Below, piece by piece: positions 6,482-15,489 of a stretch of 38,834 bases of DNA (the first letter of the stretch is position 1; each line of letters starts with the position of its first letter). Below the pieces are notes generated by a model. That model did no database searches and had not been told where the DNA came from. It saw only the letters and a list, made by a program, of their open reading frames with translations. This stretch comes from a virus, in IMG/VR virus record IMGVR_UViG_3300034072_002201, positions 1 through 38,834 of that record. One strand, written 5' to 3'. The position numbers and the translations under genes were made by a program.

Positions 6482-7057
6482 TCAGATGGTCTGGGCTGCG
6501 GCGGCGGCTTCCTTGCGGAGCGCGTCCTCATCCAGACCGCAGTCGATGAAGAACTCGTCGGTCTGGATGACCGACAGGCGGGCGGAGAACAGCGCAATCG
6601 CCTCGGCATCGGCATCGGCGTGGACCGCCTTGATCACCGCCTGCTTGTCGAGCTCGGTCTTGGTGCGCAGGAAATCGCGGGCGCGGGGGAACGGCAGGTC
6701 CTTCAGCCAGGCAACCACATCGCCCAGCTTCACGCCGCGCTTCATCTTCACGGCCGGCGGGGTCAGGCGGATCCCGATCTTCGCCCCGGCGATCTTGGCC
6801 GATCGCTTGCCCTTGGCCAGCTCGGCCTTGCCCACCGCTTCCCACCACGCCTTCAGCCCGGCGAACAGATCCGATGCCTGCACATCCAGCTCGCGCAGGC
6901 GGGCATCGCGCTGGGCCTTGATCCGGTCCATCGCATCTTCAGCGGCGAGGCGTTCCAGCGCCTTGTCCCGCTCGATCTGGATGTATTCACCCATCATCAG
7001 GGCGGCCTCAGAAGCGTCTGAGGGAGCGGTTACGGCAGTGTTCTTGCGGCGGGGCAT
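6482..7057 (-). CDS. gam: Gam-like host-nuclease inhibitor (Mu Gam family)
   Basis: 191 residues. After a helical region (22-75) come LKAWWEAV (68-75), a beta segment ending in GIRLTPPAVKMKR (95-107), VVAWLKDLPF (114-123), RDFLRTKTELDKQAVIKA (127-144) and a final strand QTDEFFIDCG (165-174). This is the Mu Gam order. Gam is a Ku-like dimer that binds double-strand DNA ends and protects them from RecBCD-type nucleases. In Mu it is an early gene; here it lies between the tip protein/lipoprotein and fibre genes. AAAGGA precedes the ATG. No other Gam is seen in the early region. Confidence 0.85.
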   Translation of the reverse strand: MPRRKNTAVTAPSDASEAALMMGEYIQIERDKALERLAAEDAMDRIKAQRDARLRELDVQASDLFAGLKAWWEAVGKAELAKGKRSAKIAGAKIGIRLTPPAVKMKRGVKLGDVVAWLKDLPFPRARDFLRTKTELDKQAVIKAVHADADAEAIALFSARLSVIQTDEFFIDCGLDEDALRKEAAAAAQTI

Positions 7058-7116
7058 CGGGGTGTCCTTTCAGTTGGGCGTGGCCCCATCGGGGTGATGG
7101 GGCCGCGCTGGTGCGA

Positions 7117-7257
7117 TCAGGGCTCCACGCACTGGGTGTCGGGCGGACAATCCGGGTTGCTGGTAGGCAGCGGGCCGGGTGCGGGCTGCGGGTCGGCAGC
7201 AGGCGGTTCACAGGCGGCAAGGCCCAGTGCCAGGGCGGCGATCACGATCAGTCGCAT
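7117..7257 (-). CDS. Small lipoprotein next to the tail tip genes
   Basis: 46 residues. Residues 1-15 (MRLIVIAALALGLAA) are a signal peptide followed by Cys16 in the lipobox LAAC, so it should be lipidated and anchored in a membrane. The mature part is proline-rich with two further cysteines (37 and 43). AAGGAG lies 7 nt before the ATG, which starts 1 nt after the previous stop. It sits downstream of the J-like tip protein. Phage lipoproteins in such places (Cor, Llp) can block the host receptor against superinfection; that role here is inference. Confidence 0.75.
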   Translation of the reverse strand: MRLIVIAALALGLAACEPPAADPQPAPGPLPTSNPDCPPDTQCVEP

Positions 7258-7258
7258 G

Positions 7259-7528
7259 TCAGTTCTCCTTCGCTTCAAGCGCGGCAATCCGCGCAGTGAG
7301 GTCTTCGATGATGGCGAGCAGCGCCTCGGGATCGCGCATCGCGGCGAGCCGTGCGGCGCGGGCCTGTGCCTCTTCGTCAGCCGTCCATTTGGCGGCCTCG
7401 CAGCACCAGCTGCAGTGATCGGCAGGCGGCAGAGGGGCCTTGCGCGAGATCAGCTTCCAGCCCCGATAGCCAACCGCGTTGCGGACCAGCTGGCGCTCGC
7501 CGGTTTCAGGACATTCGAGCAGGATCAT
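7259..7528 (-). CDS. Hypothetical protein after the tip protein
   Basis: 89 residues. A short N-terminal beta part (MILLECPETGERQLVRNAVG) is followed by DHCSWCCEAA (37-46) and a C-terminal helix (about 50-88, AIIEDLTARIAALEAKEN), likely a coiled coil. It overlaps the J-like gene stop by 4 nt (ATGA), so translation is coupled. I do not recognise the family. The cysteine cluster could bind metal, but the usual second pair is missing. Confidence 0.7.
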   Translation of the reverse strand: MILLECPETGERQLVRNAVGYRGWKLISRKAPLPPADHCSWCCEAAKWTADEEAQARAARLAAMRDPEALLAIIEDLTARIAALEAKEN

Positions 7529-10500
7529 GCGACCGCACTCCCATTGCCGTTGAACCGCACATCGCGGACGTTGCCGAGGCTGATGCGGGCCACGAACCGG
7601 AACCGCTGGATCGTGCCCGGCGTCAGGCCCGAAGCAGTGCGGTTGCAGGTGATCGAGCCGGGCGCTGCCGAGTAGAAAAACTCACCGGGGAAAGGTTCCT
7701 CGAAGAACACCTCGGGGCTGGGCGATGATGTCGCCACACCGCCAACATCCACCCAGGTCCCGGGTGAGCTTTCGCGCTGCCACTTGCCTTCCACGATTGT
7801 GCCGCCTTGCGGCGGCTCGGGGTTCACAAGCAGGTCTGCGACCGCCGTCAGCGCCACCGAGCTCACACCTGCGGGCAAGGTGATCTGGATGGGCTGATCG
7901 TGCGCAATGGCGAAGGTGCCAGAGTTTACCAGATTGAGCGCGGCGACTGACGGCGCGGCCACCTGACGGCGCACCCGCACTACGAACGGTGGCGAGGCGC
8001 GGCCCGCCACGCTCGGCGTGATCCGCAAGGTCGCTTCCGGTGATGCGAGCGCGGAGTTGATCCGAAGCTGCCCCGTGCCCGAACCCACCATGCTCGGAGC
8101 AGCTCCCGTGAAGGAGCCGCTGACCACTGCCACGCTCCACGATACGCCGCTGGTGAGAGGCGATGCGCCGGCCACGCCAAGAACGTAGTCAGCGGTGAGC
8201 GGCAGGGGCGAGAGCAGCGCAAGATCCGCGCGAAACTGCATTGTGATGTCTGCGGGACCGCTGACCGTGCGAGTGATGTCGCCGCCCGGTTCTGCGGGCT
8301 TGAAGTCCTCGACAGTTCCGCCGCCATCATATTCAACGCGCGGCGCGGGAAGCTGACCGACAAGCAGCGGCCCGCCCGCTTCAATAGGCCCCGAAATAAC
8401 CGGCCCCGGCGAGAAGGGCGGATGCACGGTCTGGCCGGGCGCTGCCGAAGTGACCATTGGTTCGGAGATCACTGCTTGAAGCAGGCCCGCACCGCCAGAA
8501 AAGACGCGAAATTCCAATCGCCCGAAAACGCGGCCCGCTGGAACGGTGACAAACCCGCTAACAAGAGTGCTTGATATGTCTGCGGGGAAACTGCCGGTCG
8601 CCACAATTAAAGGCGATTGCGTCACCCCGTCAGGTTCAAATGTCCATAGCTCAAGCGCCCAACTCCCCCCTGCCGCGCCGCTGCCCGCCAATTCAATGCG
8701 AGCCTGAACTGACAGCCTCTCCCCCGGAGTTACTTTGAAAGCGGGATTGGGGAAAGGGCCGTTCCCGATGCTGATCTGCTGGCTCGTAGCTGTAGCCGTC
8801 GCCTGTGCCCGGAAAAACCGTAGGCCGTTAAACTGCCCGTAATCGGTGGACACGGCCAAGGGTGTCGGATTGAACAGCACCGCCCACCCACTATCGCCCT
8901 CCATGCGCGACAGCGGCACGCGGTTGGAGTTGGCAGGGGCGACCGGCGCAACCGGGCTGCCATCGGCGAAGGCAAGACCGCTGGTGGAGATCGGCCCAAT
9001 CACCCGCCGGGCGCCCTGGATGCCGCCCACCACGTAGGAGACGGCCACCCAGTACGTCCCGCCCTCTGGCACCGGAATATCGAGCAGGCGGACATCTGGC
9101 CTCGAACTGGAGGCAAAGGTCCAGATCGTGCCTGCATCGGGGGCGGCCACCTGCGGGACATATTCGAAGACGACGAAGTCCGCCGCCGGATCATCTGGCG
9201 TGCCCGCCACCCGCAGGTTGGGCACCCGCACCGATCCGCTGCCCAGAAGCACCGCAGCCGCGTTCCACACCCCTGCTGCAGGCGCTGCCACCACCGGCGG
9301 CGGGCTTTGCGTGCTGGCGATCACGCCATCATCCAGCGGCGCTGTGTCCGAATAGACGCTGGCCGAGATCTGGCGCAGGGTCAGCTGGTGGTGCCACGCC
9401 TTGTTCGATCCCCACGCCTCCACGCGGAAGGTCAGGGTCGCACCGCCGAAGCGCCGGTCGCTCTGCCACGTGACCCAGTCGCCTTCCTCGATAAAGGCGA
9501 AGCGCGGCGGGAGGGTGACGGTGGCCCGGCCCCAGAGCCGGCCAAGGCGGCGGATCACTTCGGCAATGCGCTGCGCCTGAGGCTGGTTGGTGACCAGATC
9601 AAGCTGCGGCTGCACTTCGCGCGGGCCGCCATCGGCGACCACATCGGCAAGCTCGCGGCGCACCGGCGCGCCGCGTACGTTCCAGCGCTGCGCCGGATCG
9701 GCGAACCGCGCGGCGACCGTGTTGATCCAGCCATCATCCTGCTGGCCGAGAAACTCGCTCCAGCGAACAGTACTGCCAACGATCAGATCGGCATCGGTGA
9801 AGTGGGCTACCGGGGCCTTGGCCTGACCCGGATCAACCTCGACCGCGCCTTCGGGCTGGCTGATCACACCTGCCACAGCCGCCGCGAAATCGGTCTCGAC
9901 ATCGATGAACGGCTCGGTCGAGGCAACGACGCCGCCGATCCGGTAGCGAGGCTGGCCGCCCACCAGTTCGTCGCACAGGTTGGCGCGGGGGAAGACGTTG
10001 GCGGGCGGAGCCTCGATCGCGGAGAGTCCCCGGCCGATCAACAGCATCCCCGGCTCGTTCACCCGGTCCCCGGCGTAGATCCCGCGCACCCAGTTATGCC
10101 GGATGTCGATCGGGTTCTCGGTCCACTCCCAAGTGGCCGGGTTATTCCAGCGGTGCGCGCCGCTGCCGCCGACCGTGCTGTCCTTGCGCGCCTGGTAGCA
10201 GCGCAGACCACGCACCACCCAGCGGAACCGCGGGCGGCCACTCGGGAAGACCGGGTTCTTCGCGTCCGATGCATCGGACTTGTAGGCAACCGCCACCCAC
10301 GCCACGCCGCGCCCGCGATCATTGGCGGTCCAGCCCGGGCCGTTTGTGGTCAGGATCGAAGGGACGGTCTGGTCCCACGTGCCCGGTCGCCAGAACACCT
10401 GCAGCTGGTTGTTGAAGCCGGCCACCATCCCGTCGCCGCTGAAGGCGACATAGGTGTCATCGACGAAGAAGCCCTCGAGCGCATCACAGCGGTGATCTGC

Positions 10501-10779
10501 CAGCGCCAACACCAGCACTTCCCAATCGGTGCCGTACTTGCCCCCGTAGTTAAAGGCATCGACAAGGCTGCCGGCGGTTGCCGCCCGGCCAAGGATCGCT
10601 TGCCGCGGCTGCTCGCCGAGCTGGAGCTGCGCCGAGGCGGCCGCGCGCTTGGGCACCTTGGGCGCGAACAGGCCTGAGGTCAGCAGCTGTGCACCGGCCA
10701 GTGCGAGGGCGAAGTTGCCCGTCAGCACCCCGGCGACGGTCAGCACCGCGCCGACGACGATGCGGACAACCTTACTCAC
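7525..10779 (-). CDS. Tail tip attachment / host specificity protein J-like
   Basis: About 1084 residues. A hydrophobic N-terminus (VRIVVGAVLTVAGVLTGNF, then ALALAGAQLL) precedes GRAATAGSLVDAFNYGGKYG and a large hub region, as in lambda J-type tip proteins. Fibronectin-like and beta domains fill residues about 480-1080, the part that usually contacts the receptor. I chose GTG at 10779: it has GAGG 7 nt upstream and overlaps the previous stop, whereas the longer frame begins with TTG at 10794. It acts at the tail tip in adsorption and closes the tip module with the NlpC/P60-like gene before it. Confidence 0.85.
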   Translation of the reverse strand: MSKVVRIVVGAVLTVAGVLTGNFALALAGAQLLTSGLFAPKVPKRAAASAQLQLGEQPRQAILGRAATAGSLVDAFNYGGKYGTDWEVLVLALADHRCDALEGFFVDDTYVAFSGDGMVAGFNNQLQVFWRPGTWDQTVPSILTTNGPGWTANDRGRGVAWVAVAYKSDASDAKNPVFPSGRPRFRWVVRGLRCYQARKDSTVGGSGAHRWNNPATWEWTENPIDIRHNWVRGIYAGDRVNEPGMLLIGRGLSAIEAPPANVFPRANLCDELVGGQPRYRIGGVVASTEPFIDVETDFAAAVAGVISQPEGAVEVDPGQAKAPVAHFTDADLIVGSTVRWSEFLGQQDDGWINTVAARFADPAQRWNVRGAPVRRELADVVADGGPREVQPQLDLVTNQPQAQRIAEVIRRLGRLWGRATVTLPPRFAFIEEGDWVTWQSDRRFGGATLTFRVEAWGSNKAWHHQLTLRQISASVYSDTAPLDDGVIASTQSPPPVVAAPAAGVWNAAAVLLGSGSVRVPNLRVAGTPDDPAADFVVFEYVPQVAAPDAGTIWTFASSSRPDVRLLDIPVPEGGTYWVAVSYVVGGIQGARRVIGPISTSGLAFADGSPVAPVAPANSNRVPLSRMEGDSGWAVLFNPTPLAVSTDYGQFNGLRFFRAQATATATSQQISIGNGPFPNPAFKVTPGERLSVQARIELAGSGAAGGSWALELWTFEPDGVTQSPLIVATGSFPADISSTLVSGFVTVPAGRVFGRLEFRVFSGGAGLLQAVISEPMVTSAAPGQTVHPPFSPGPVISGPIEAGGPLLVGQLPAPRVEYDGGGTVEDFKPAEPGGDITRTVSGPADITMQFRADLALLSPLPLTADYVLGVAGASPLTSGVSWSVAVVSGSFTGAAPSMVGSGTGQLRINSALASPEATLRITPSVAGRASPPFVVRVRRQVAAPSVAALNLVNSGTFAIAHDQPIQITLPAGVSSVALTAVADLLVNPEPPQGGTIVEGKWQRESSPGTWVDVGGVATSSPSPEVFFEEPFPGEFFYSAAPGSITCNRTASGLTPGTIQRFRFVARISLGNVRDVRFNGNGSAVA

Positions 10780-11182
10780 CGGGCACCTCGTCAATCGACC
10801 AGGCCATCGTCATCGCATTGCGCGGCAGGCGCTCCAGCCCGCGCGCGCCCGGGCCAACCAGCGTCTCGCCCTCGACGATCATCAGGCGCACGCCGAACAG
10901 ATCATCGGGCAGCCCTGCGATGTCGCCGCGCTGCGCCAGCGCGGGCGCGACGACGCGGAGCCGCCGGCCCAGCGCCTGCGCCAGCCCGCCGACCTCATCG
11001 GCCACCGCCAGCGCCTGCCGGCGGCTCTTCCAGCGCGGGATCCCGGCAAGAATGTCACGCCCGGTCTGGGCCTTGGCGCAGGAGGCGGCAAAGCTCACGC
11101 AATCGCGCCCGCGCCGCCAGCCAAAAGGCTGGGCTGCCTGCGCCTCGATAGCGGCGATCAGAGCGGCATAATCCCGGCTCAT
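10772..11182 (-). CDS. NlpC/P60-like tail peptidase (DUF6950 type)
   Basis: 136 residues. FGWRRGRDCVSFAASCAKAQ holds the likely catalytic Cys28 followed by a helix, the typical start of an NlpC/P60 fold. No clear catalytic His can be named. Proteins of this size occur between the hub protein and the J-like tip protein in lambda-like and GTA-like tails, where they may cleave peptidoglycan or help tail assembly. The start overlaps the previous stop by 4 nt. Confidence 0.75.
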   Translation of the reverse strand: MSRDYAALIAAIEAQAAQPFGWRRGRDCVSFAASCAKAQTGRDILAGIPRWKSRRQALAVADEVGGLAQALGRRLRVVAPALAQRGDIAGLPDDLFGVRLMIVEGETLVGPGARGLERLPRNAMTMAWSIDEVPGE

Positions 11183-11829
11183 CGCTCGTTCTCGATCGGA
11201 ATGCCGCCGAACCCGTCGAAGCCGTTAAAGCCTCCGCCCACACCGGGCAGGGCCGATCCGGCACGCGCCGGGCGGCGACCGCCCCAGTAAAGCGTCTTCT
11301 CACCGGCGTATGAGACGTTCTTGAAGAACCCATCAGCAGGGTCGATCAGGCGCTGGTCGGCATCGCTTCTCATCCGCGCGCCACGCCGGCCGAGGCCCTT
11401 GGCGGCGGTTTCCAGCTCGGCGATGATTTTCGCCTCGCCGCCGATGTCTTCTTCGGTCGGCAGCGTATCGAGTTTGCCGCGCGCCCAGACATCGAAATCC
11501 AGCAGCGTGGTGCCAGTCTGGTCGAAGATGAGACGGTACAGCACCGCCGGTGCGCCCTTGATGTCAGTGGCATCCAGCAGCGCCAGCGTTTCAGGATCGA
11601 TGCCCGAAAGGGTCAGGGTGATGTTCTGCGCGGCATCGCCCAGCGCGCCGCCAGCCACCTGCACCAGACTGCGATCGCCGATCGGCAGGAACGTGCGCCC
11701 GTCGAAGGTGATCTGGTGCCAACCGCCCCACACGCGCACCGGAGGGGTGCAGGCGATTTCGACCGCGCCGCTGACAATTGCGTCACCGGCCTCCAGCGCG
11801 GCGAGGGCTGCGGGAGAAAGCGTCTTCAT
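11179..11829 (-). CDS. Tail tip hub-associated protein
   Basis: 216 residues. Beta-rich, with the segments CTPPVRVWGGWHQITFDGRT and DAAQNITLTLSGIDPETLAL, a pattern seen in small hub proteins placed just before the NlpC/P60-like gene. The C-terminal 40 residues are Gly-rich. It overlaps the preceding gene by 4 nt. It most likely belongs to the tail tip complex with the genes on either side; the exact counterpart in lambda (M or L) is not decided from sequence alone. Confidence 0.7.
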   Translation of the reverse strand: MKTLSPAALAALEAGDAIVSGAVEIACTPPVRVWGGWHQITFDGRTFLPIGDRSLVQVAGGALGDAAQNITLTLSGIDPETLALLDATDIKGAPAVLYRLIFDQTGTTLLDFDVWARGKLDTLPTEEDIGGEAKIIAELETAAKGLGRRGARMRSDADQRLIDPADGFFKNVSYAGEKTLYWGGRRPARAGSALPGVGGGFNGFDGFGGIPIENER

Positions 11830-12524
11830 GCGCGCAGATCCTGAATCGCGGTGATGCTGCCGCCAGACAGCAGACCGGCCGGGCCGATCGGGCCTAGGCC
11901 GCTATCCTCGGGCACCAGCTGCATCACGGCCGCCGGATTGTTGAAGTGGGCGATCGCGCCCGCAGGCACGAGCGCGGTGTTGATCGGCGGCTCGATGGTC
12001 ACCTGCGCCTGCCCGGCACCGGTCGCATTTGTGGCCAGCACCGCCCGCGCGATCGTGCGCCGCATCATGTTGCCGGCACCGAAACCGGCGGCATCCCAGC
12101 GCAGGCCGATCATGTCGCCCACGCTGATCTGGAAGCCGGCAGGAAGACCGTTCACGGTCATCAGTGCATTGCCATTGGCATCGATCGCCTGCGACCAGCT
12201 GGTGGCCGTGCCATCAAAGGCGGTGGCGGTGCCGGCGCGCACCAGCCCCGCGAAACCGAACCGGTAGAGCTTGGGCATCCGCCGCTTGGGATCAATGGCA
12301 TAGAACCGCCGGATCCGCCCGCGCATCCGGTCAAAGAACGCCTGCCACAGATCGGCGCTGTCCGGGTCACTCCGGTCGAGCTCGTAGCGGGCAGACCACA
12401 GCGGCCAGCCCGCCTGCACGCCGCCCTGCCGGCCGCTCGCCTCGGGCGCGGCATAATCCACGCGCTCGATCTCGAACCGGACGCGGGCGATGCCGCTAGG
12501 CGTGTCAGGCTGGGCAAGGATCAC
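11826..12524 (-). CDS. Distal tail-like protein after the tape measure
   Basis: 232 residues from GTG 12524, which overlaps the tape-measure stop (GTGA) and has GGAGG 5 nt upstream. The N-terminal half (WPLWSARYELDRSDPDSADL, then FFDRMRGRIRRFYAID) and the C-terminal beta region with Ala/Gly-rich turns look like a distal tail or tip-ring protein. Position directly after the tape measure supports this. I do not recognise a named family with certainty. Confidence 0.7.
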   Translation of the reverse strand: MILAQPDTPSGIARVRFEIERVDYAAPEASGRQGGVQAGWPLWSARYELDRSDPDSADLWQAFFDRMRGRIRRFYAIDPKRRMPKLYRFGFAGLVRAGTATAFDGTATSWSQAIDANGNALMTVNGLPAGFQISVGDMIGLRWDAAGFGAGNMMRRTIARAVLATNATGAGQAQVTIEPPINTALVPAGAIAHFNNPAAVMQLVPEDSGLGPIGPAGLLSGGSITAIQDLRA

Positions 12525-14749
12525 AGGAACCTCCGGTCGCGCGCATCGCGCACGGTGGTGACGATGCGGCCGGGCAGCTCGTCCTTCAGCTGGTCGATCT
12601 TGGCATTTAGCCGCGCGATCGCCGCCGCATCCGCGCCGGTCGCGTCGATGCTGATGGGGATGGAAACGTTCGTCCCGCCGCCGCCCAGGACCTTGCGGCT
12701 GTCGCTGTTCGACAGGATGCCAAGTCCGCCGGGGCCAGCCACAGCAATCTCCGGGCCTTCTTCGCCGACAATGCCGAACTGGCCGGTCGGAATAGTGCCC
12801 CCGGTGGCGAAGAAGCCCGCGAAGCTGGAGAAGATGCTGCCGAAGACATCGCCGCCGCCCGCGCCAGCCCCGCCACCGCCGCCGCCGAACAGGCTGTTGG
12901 CCAGCGGCTTGATGATCGCCTGCTGGATGGCAATCCGGATCAGATCAGCGATGATCTGGTCGGCCACCCGCTTGAAGACATTGCCGAGGCTCTCGGCCCC
13001 CATGATCGCTTCGGTCAGGCCATCGTTCAAAGCCTCCAGCCCGTCGATCTGGATGCCCTCCAGCGCCTCGTTGATTTGCCCGGGTGTGGCGTTGAGAGCG
13101 CGCAGATAGCGCTCGGTCCCGGTCTCGTTCTGCCGAGCGGTGGCAGCCCGGCGCGCGCCGGCGGTGGCATCCAGCGCATCGCGTGCGATCTGGGCGCGCT
13201 GCTGTTCGGCTTCATTGGCGGTCTCAGACAGGAGCACAGCGGTCAGGCGTGATCGCAGGTGCGCGTCTTCCGCCTCCAGCAGCTTCAGGGCGATCGCCTT
13301 GCGCTCGGCATCGGTGTCGGCCAGCTGGAGCTGGAGCTGCAGGGCATCGCGCTGGGCGTTGAACTGTTCCTGCGCCAGCGCCTCGGTCTCGCGCTCGATC
13401 TGGATCAGCCGTTCGCGGGTAATCAGCTGCCCCTCCAACCCACGATTGGCCGACAGGATCATGTTGCCCTGCTCGTCGATCGCCGGGGCTGTGCCCAGCA
13501 GCGCCTCGATCTGGGCAATCAGTGCGGCCTTGCGTGCGGCCCCCAGATCGCTGGCCTCGACCTCGGCGATGCGCTGCTCGCGCTCAAGGTTGAGCAGCTG
13601 GTCCTGAATTTCGGCGCGTTCGTCGGCGGTAGTTGCCAGCTGAAGCCGCGCCTGCAGGGTCTGGCGTTCGAGCGAGAGGGACTGGTCAGAGAAGTCCCCT
13701 GCGATCTCGGCCTCGCTGCGCGCGCGCGGGCCGCTGCCAGCGGAGCGGCGCGGGCCGCCTCGCGGGGCACCCTGCGCACCGAACACCCGGCGGGCGGCAG
13801 CGGCGTCGCCATCCAGCCCAGCCAGCGTGTCGCGGAACACCGCCACGTTTGCGCCTTCGACATCAAAGCTGGTGATCGCCTGCGCCGCGCGGAAATAGGC
13901 GTCCTGGCTGATCATCCCGTTGTTCATGCGCAGGCGCAGCTGCTGCTCGGCCTGCGGGGCGGACAGCCGGCCCGAGCGGAACAGCTCGACCACGTCCTGC
14001 CCGTTATTGGCACGCACCACCCGCGCGCCGCCCATCGATCCTTCGATCCGCAGATCGCCAAGCCCACCCTGGCTGATCGAGGAGAGCTCGCTGCGTGCCG
14101 CCGCCTGCCGCTGCATCGCGCCGACCATGCCCGCCGCCGCCTGCGCCCGGGCGAGCGCGAGCAGCGCCTGCGACTGGGTGTTGATCTGGCCGGTGGTGCG
14201 GTCGATCACGCTGCCAAGGATGCCCTGCGCGTCGCTCAGCTTGTCGCTGGCGAACTCCACGCCTTGCAGCGCGTCCTCAGCCTCGAACAGCTTGCCCACG
14301 AACGGGGCGAGCACGATGGTCGCCGCGGTCAGCGCAATGCCCCACGGCCCCCCGAGGAAGGCCGCAGCGCGGCTCGTCCCGCCGCTCATCATCTGCACGG
14401 CCTGGGTGACCTGCCCTATCTGGCTGGCGAAGATCTGCGCCGGACGCGCGCCCAGCGAATACATCGTGGCGATATCGCCGATCTGGAAGGAGAGCTGCTG
14501 CATGCCGGCGCGCTGCGCCCCGGCAGCGGCGGTCACCTGCTGACCTGCCCGCTCGAACCCCGCGCCCAGCTGCTGCGCGCTGCGGCCGGTGGCGACCATC
14601 TCGGTCGCCAGCTTGGCAGAACTGCCGCTGGTGCGGTCAAGCTGCGCGCCCAGCTGCTGGGCCTTGCCCTTGGCCTGCTCCACCCCGCTGGAGAAGCCCG
14701 CATCGTTGGTGCGCAGATCGAGGAGCGCTTCACCAAGCCTCTCAGCCAT
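12521..14749 (-). CDS. Tail tape measure protein
   Basis: About 742 residues, the second largest gene. The N-terminal 80 residues are helical (GVEQAKGKAQQLGAQLDRTS), then LSFQIGDIATMYSLGARPAQ, a hydrophobic segment (about 129-155, GGPWGIALTAATIVLAPFVG), long charged coiled coils (about 340-530) and a Gly-rich stretch near 630-650. This is the pattern of siphovirus tape measure proteins, which set tail length. ATG 14749 is preferred, with AAGGAG upstream; the longer frame starts with TTG. It follows the tail chaperone pair and precedes the tip genes. Confidence 0.88.
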   Translation of the reverse strand: MAERLGEALLDLRTNDAGFSSGVEQAKGKAQQLGAQLDRTSGSSAKLATEMVATGRSAQQLGAGFERAGQQVTAAAGAQRAGMQQLSFQIGDIATMYSLGARPAQIFASQIGQVTQAVQMMSGGTSRAAAFLGGPWGIALTAATIVLAPFVGKLFEAEDALQGVEFASDKLSDAQGILGSVIDRTTGQINTQSQALLALARAQAAAGMVGAMQRQAAARSELSSISQGGLGDLRIEGSMGGARVVRANNGQDVVELFRSGRLSAPQAEQQLRLRMNNGMISQDAYFRAAQAITSFDVEGANVAVFRDTLAGLDGDAAAARRVFGAQGAPRGGPRRSAGSGPRARSEAEIAGDFSDQSLSLERQTLQARLQLATTADERAEIQDQLLNLEREQRIAEVEASDLGAARKAALIAQIEALLGTAPAIDEQGNMILSANRGLEGQLITRERLIQIERETEALAQEQFNAQRDALQLQLQLADTDAERKAIALKLLEAEDAHLRSRLTAVLLSETANEAEQQRAQIARDALDATAGARRAATARQNETGTERYLRALNATPGQINEALEGIQIDGLEALNDGLTEAIMGAESLGNVFKRVADQIIADLIRIAIQQAIIKPLANSLFGGGGGGAGAGGGDVFGSIFSSFAGFFATGGTIPTGQFGIVGEEGPEIAVAGPGGLGILSNSDSRKVLGGGGTNVSIPISIDATGADAAAIARLNAKIDQLKDELPGRIVTTVRDARDRRFL

Positions 14750-15101
14750 GATCAAGCCACTCCTTCACATCGCCGATCGTCGGCAGCGCGTCTGCATTGC
14801 TGACCGCGATCCCCATGGCCGCCAGCTCAGCCGGATCGGCCTTGGCCGGCGCGGGCGGACCTTCGCCGGTTGCCCGCTGGCGCAGAGCATCGAAGGCACG
14901 CTGCCGGTCCATCTCGTTCTCGAAGCCGATATTGTTGGAGAGCGCCGCGCGGCTGATCACGGCCAGCTGCTCGCCCGCCTCGATCCGCGGCATCATCCGC
15001 ACGAAGGCCCTCACCAGTCCGGCAGGAACCGCTTCCAGCCAGTCCTGCGGCCGGCCGCCGTAGAACCGCTGGAGGCGGGGGATGAGTTCGCCCCAGTCCA
15101 C
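14742..15101 (-). CDS. Tail assembly chaperone, second frame (T-like)
   Basis: 119 residues if started at GTG 15101 (VDWGELIPRLQRFYGG). It lies in the -1 frame relative to the first chaperone and overlaps its last 30 codons, ending just before the tape measure. This is the classic G/GT layout, where a -1 ribosomal shift fuses the two frames. No perfect slippery heptamer is visible; the only homopolymer is T5 (15173-15177). Either frameshift or an internal GTG start would express it. The -1 frame stays open upstream to 15338, compatible with fusion. Confidence 0.65.
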   Translation of the reverse strand: MDWGELIPRLQRFYGGRPQDWLEAVPAGLVRAFVRMMPRIEAGEQLAVISRAALSNNIGFENEMDRQRAFDALRQRATGEGPPAPAKADPAELAAMGIAVSNADALPTIGDVKEWLDHG

Positions 15102-15475
15102 TCGGGCAGCTCGCCCGTCGCTGCTTTCATCGCTCCGGCCACCTTCAGCGAAGTGCGCAGCCGGAGCGCGATAAAAACATCGACGATCTGCCATCGCTGG
15201 GAACCGGGCAGCTTGGCGAACTGTTCGTCCGTCGCGCCGACACAGATCTTGCGGGCAACCGTGGCAACCAGCTGGTCGAGCTCCTTCTCGGCCTCTTCGC
15301 CGGTCTCGTTGGAAAGCTGCTCGATCCGCCGCCCCCACACGCCGAACCGATGGCTTTCGATGACGCCCAGCTCCTCGGGATTGAGGATGTCCACGCGCAC
15401 GCCATCAATGGTGATGAAGGGCCGCTCGACCAGCGTGTCGAGATCGAGCAGCGCCTTGCTGGTAGCCTCGGTCAT
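15011..15475 (-). CDS. Tail assembly chaperone, first frame (G-like)
   Basis: 154 residues from ATG 15475, with GGTGG upstream. It is mostly helical: LLDLDTLVERPFITIDGVRV, then IESHRFGVWGRRIEQLSN and VATVARKICV. The last 25 residues (SSPASSGSTAAGRRTGWK) are low-complexity and overlap the next frame. Proteins of this size between tail tube and tape measure bind the tape measure during tail assembly and are absent from virions. See the second-frame entry for the possible frameshift product. Confidence 0.75.
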   Translation of the reverse strand: MTEATSKALLDLDTLVERPFITIDGVRVDILNPEELGVIESHRFGVWGRRIEQLSNETGEEAEKELDQLVATVARKICVGATDEQFAKLPGSQRWQIVDVFIALRLRTSLKVAGAMKAATGELPEWTGANSSPASSGSTAAGRRTGWKRFLPDW

Positions 15476-15489
15476 TCCCGCCACCCCGA

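Noticed and set aside
9307-10677. 456-codon plus-strand open frame opposite the J-like gene
   Set aside because: Composition (His, Arg, Ala runs) is that of antisense to a GC-rich gene; the minus strand has a clear tip protein.
13259-14803. 514-codon plus-strand frame opposite the tape measure
   Set aside because: It is His/Arg/Leu-rich antisense of a coiled-coil protein with no initiation signal.
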